Positions 6,255 through 6,587 of a stretch of DNA of 6,587 bases are shown here, in pieces. A program made the translations under genes and the position numbers. Position 1 is the stretch's first letter; every line of letters starts with the position of its first letter. The notes beneath the pieces were generated by a model, which saw nothing but the letters and a program-made list of their open reading frames with translations, was not told the DNA's origin and did no database searches. Source of the stretch: Haloarcula sp. (GTDB taxonomy: Archaea; Halobacteriota; Halobacteria; Halobacteriales; Haloarculaceae); NCBI GenBank assembly GCA_028275075.1, contig JAQCNK010000271.1, forward strand, positions 1 to 6,587, given 5' to 3'.

Positions 6255-6382
6255 GTTAATTCAGATATTATGATATCCTGAACTACTACTCTACTGTATT
6301 CAACACTGACAGAGAAGTCATTATTGAAAAATCGTTTCGAAGATCAATAGTTATTTCAAAACTTGAATACGTTAGGTGAAGT

Positions 6383-6587
6383 ATGTATGATCTCACGGGC
6401 TTTCAGCGCGACCTGCTGTACGTAATTGCCGGCCTTGATGACCCACACGGGCTCGCAATCAAAGACGAACTCGAGGACTACTATGAAAAAGAAATCCACC
6501 ATGGACGACTATACCCCAACCTCGATACACTAACCGAGAAGGGACTTGTCGAAAAAAGCCAGAAAGACCAGCGGACGAACGAGTACA
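6383..6587 (+). CDS. PadR-family winged-helix regulator, C-terminus cut by the window edge
   Basis: Sixty-eight codons are visible from ATG 6383, starting MYDLTGFQRDLLYVIAGLDD, then HGLAIKDELEDYYEKEI, HHGRLYPNLDTLTEKGLVEK and SQKDQRTNEY. This is the PadR winged-helix DNA-binding domain, with the recognition region in HHGRLYPNLDTL and the wing around EKSQKDQRTNEY. Haloarchaeal members of this type are usually about 90-120 residues, so the C-terminal part lies beyond the window. AGGTGA (6374-6379), 3 nt before ATG, is a Shine-Dalgarno candidate with short spacing. The gene is divergent from the thi operon, so a regulatory link is possible. PadR proteins are not known to me as thiamine regulators, and close relatives occur in many haloarchaeal contexts, so the target is unknown. 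Confidence 0.85.
   Translation, partial: MYDLTGFQRDLLYVIAGLDDPHGLAIKDELEDYYEKEIHHGRLYPNLDTLTEKGLVEKSQKDQRTNEY

Noticed and set aside
6120..6262. Target-site duplication flanking the MITE-like element
   Set aside because: The 8 bases on either side (ATTTATCA and GTTAATTC) do not match, and shorter matches are not convincing.
1..6587. CRISPR array, tRNA or rRNA genes
   Set aside because: No regularly spaced direct repeats and no tRNA or rRNA signature were seen on either strand.

Overview
The window looks haloarchaeal (class Halobacteria). The main operon is GC-rich, its proteins are strongly acidic, and the secreted protein has a twin-arginine lipoprotein signal followed by an Asp/Gly/Thr-rich linker. 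A haloarchaeal-type PadR regulator lies at the right edge. No genus can be named from the sequence.

Layout, left to right. Positions 1-1800 are a decayed, lower-GC accessory stretch. It holds a 51-codon minus-strand ORF (46-201), a plus-strand gene remnant interrupted by one in-frame stop (265-705), a minus-strand IS1595-like transposase pseudogene (713-1608), and a remnant of a small two-CxxC zinc protein (1609-1797) that runs straight into the transposase reading frame. The transposase carries a frameshift, a nonsense codon and probably a lost catalytic Asp. It also contains several unusually long perfect inverted repeats.

Positions 1809-6001 form one tight minus-strand operon, transcribed right to left as thiB, thiP, thiQ: a Tat-exported thiamine-binding lipoprotein, a two-domain permease and an ABC ATPase with a C-terminal TOBE extension. 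The three would work together as a thiamine (or close analogue) importer. thiB binds substrate outside the membrane, thiP provides both permease halves in one chain, and a thiQ dimer drives transport. Gene junctions are tight: about 7 nt between thiB and thiP, and an 11-nt overlap between thiP and thiQ with a full Shine-Dalgarno sequence inside the end of thiP.

Positions 6002-6382 are intergenic. They contain a 127-bp MITE-like element (6128-6254) with 17-bp terminal inverted repeats (16 of 17 matching) and possible promoter or operator signals on both sides. From 6383 a PadR-family regulator gene runs off the right edge. No CRISPR array, tRNA, rRNA or recognisable riboswitch was seen. The operon is an ordinary transporter. 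The most unusual material is the hairpin-rich transposase pseudogene and the small non-autonomous element placed upstream of the thiamine operon.
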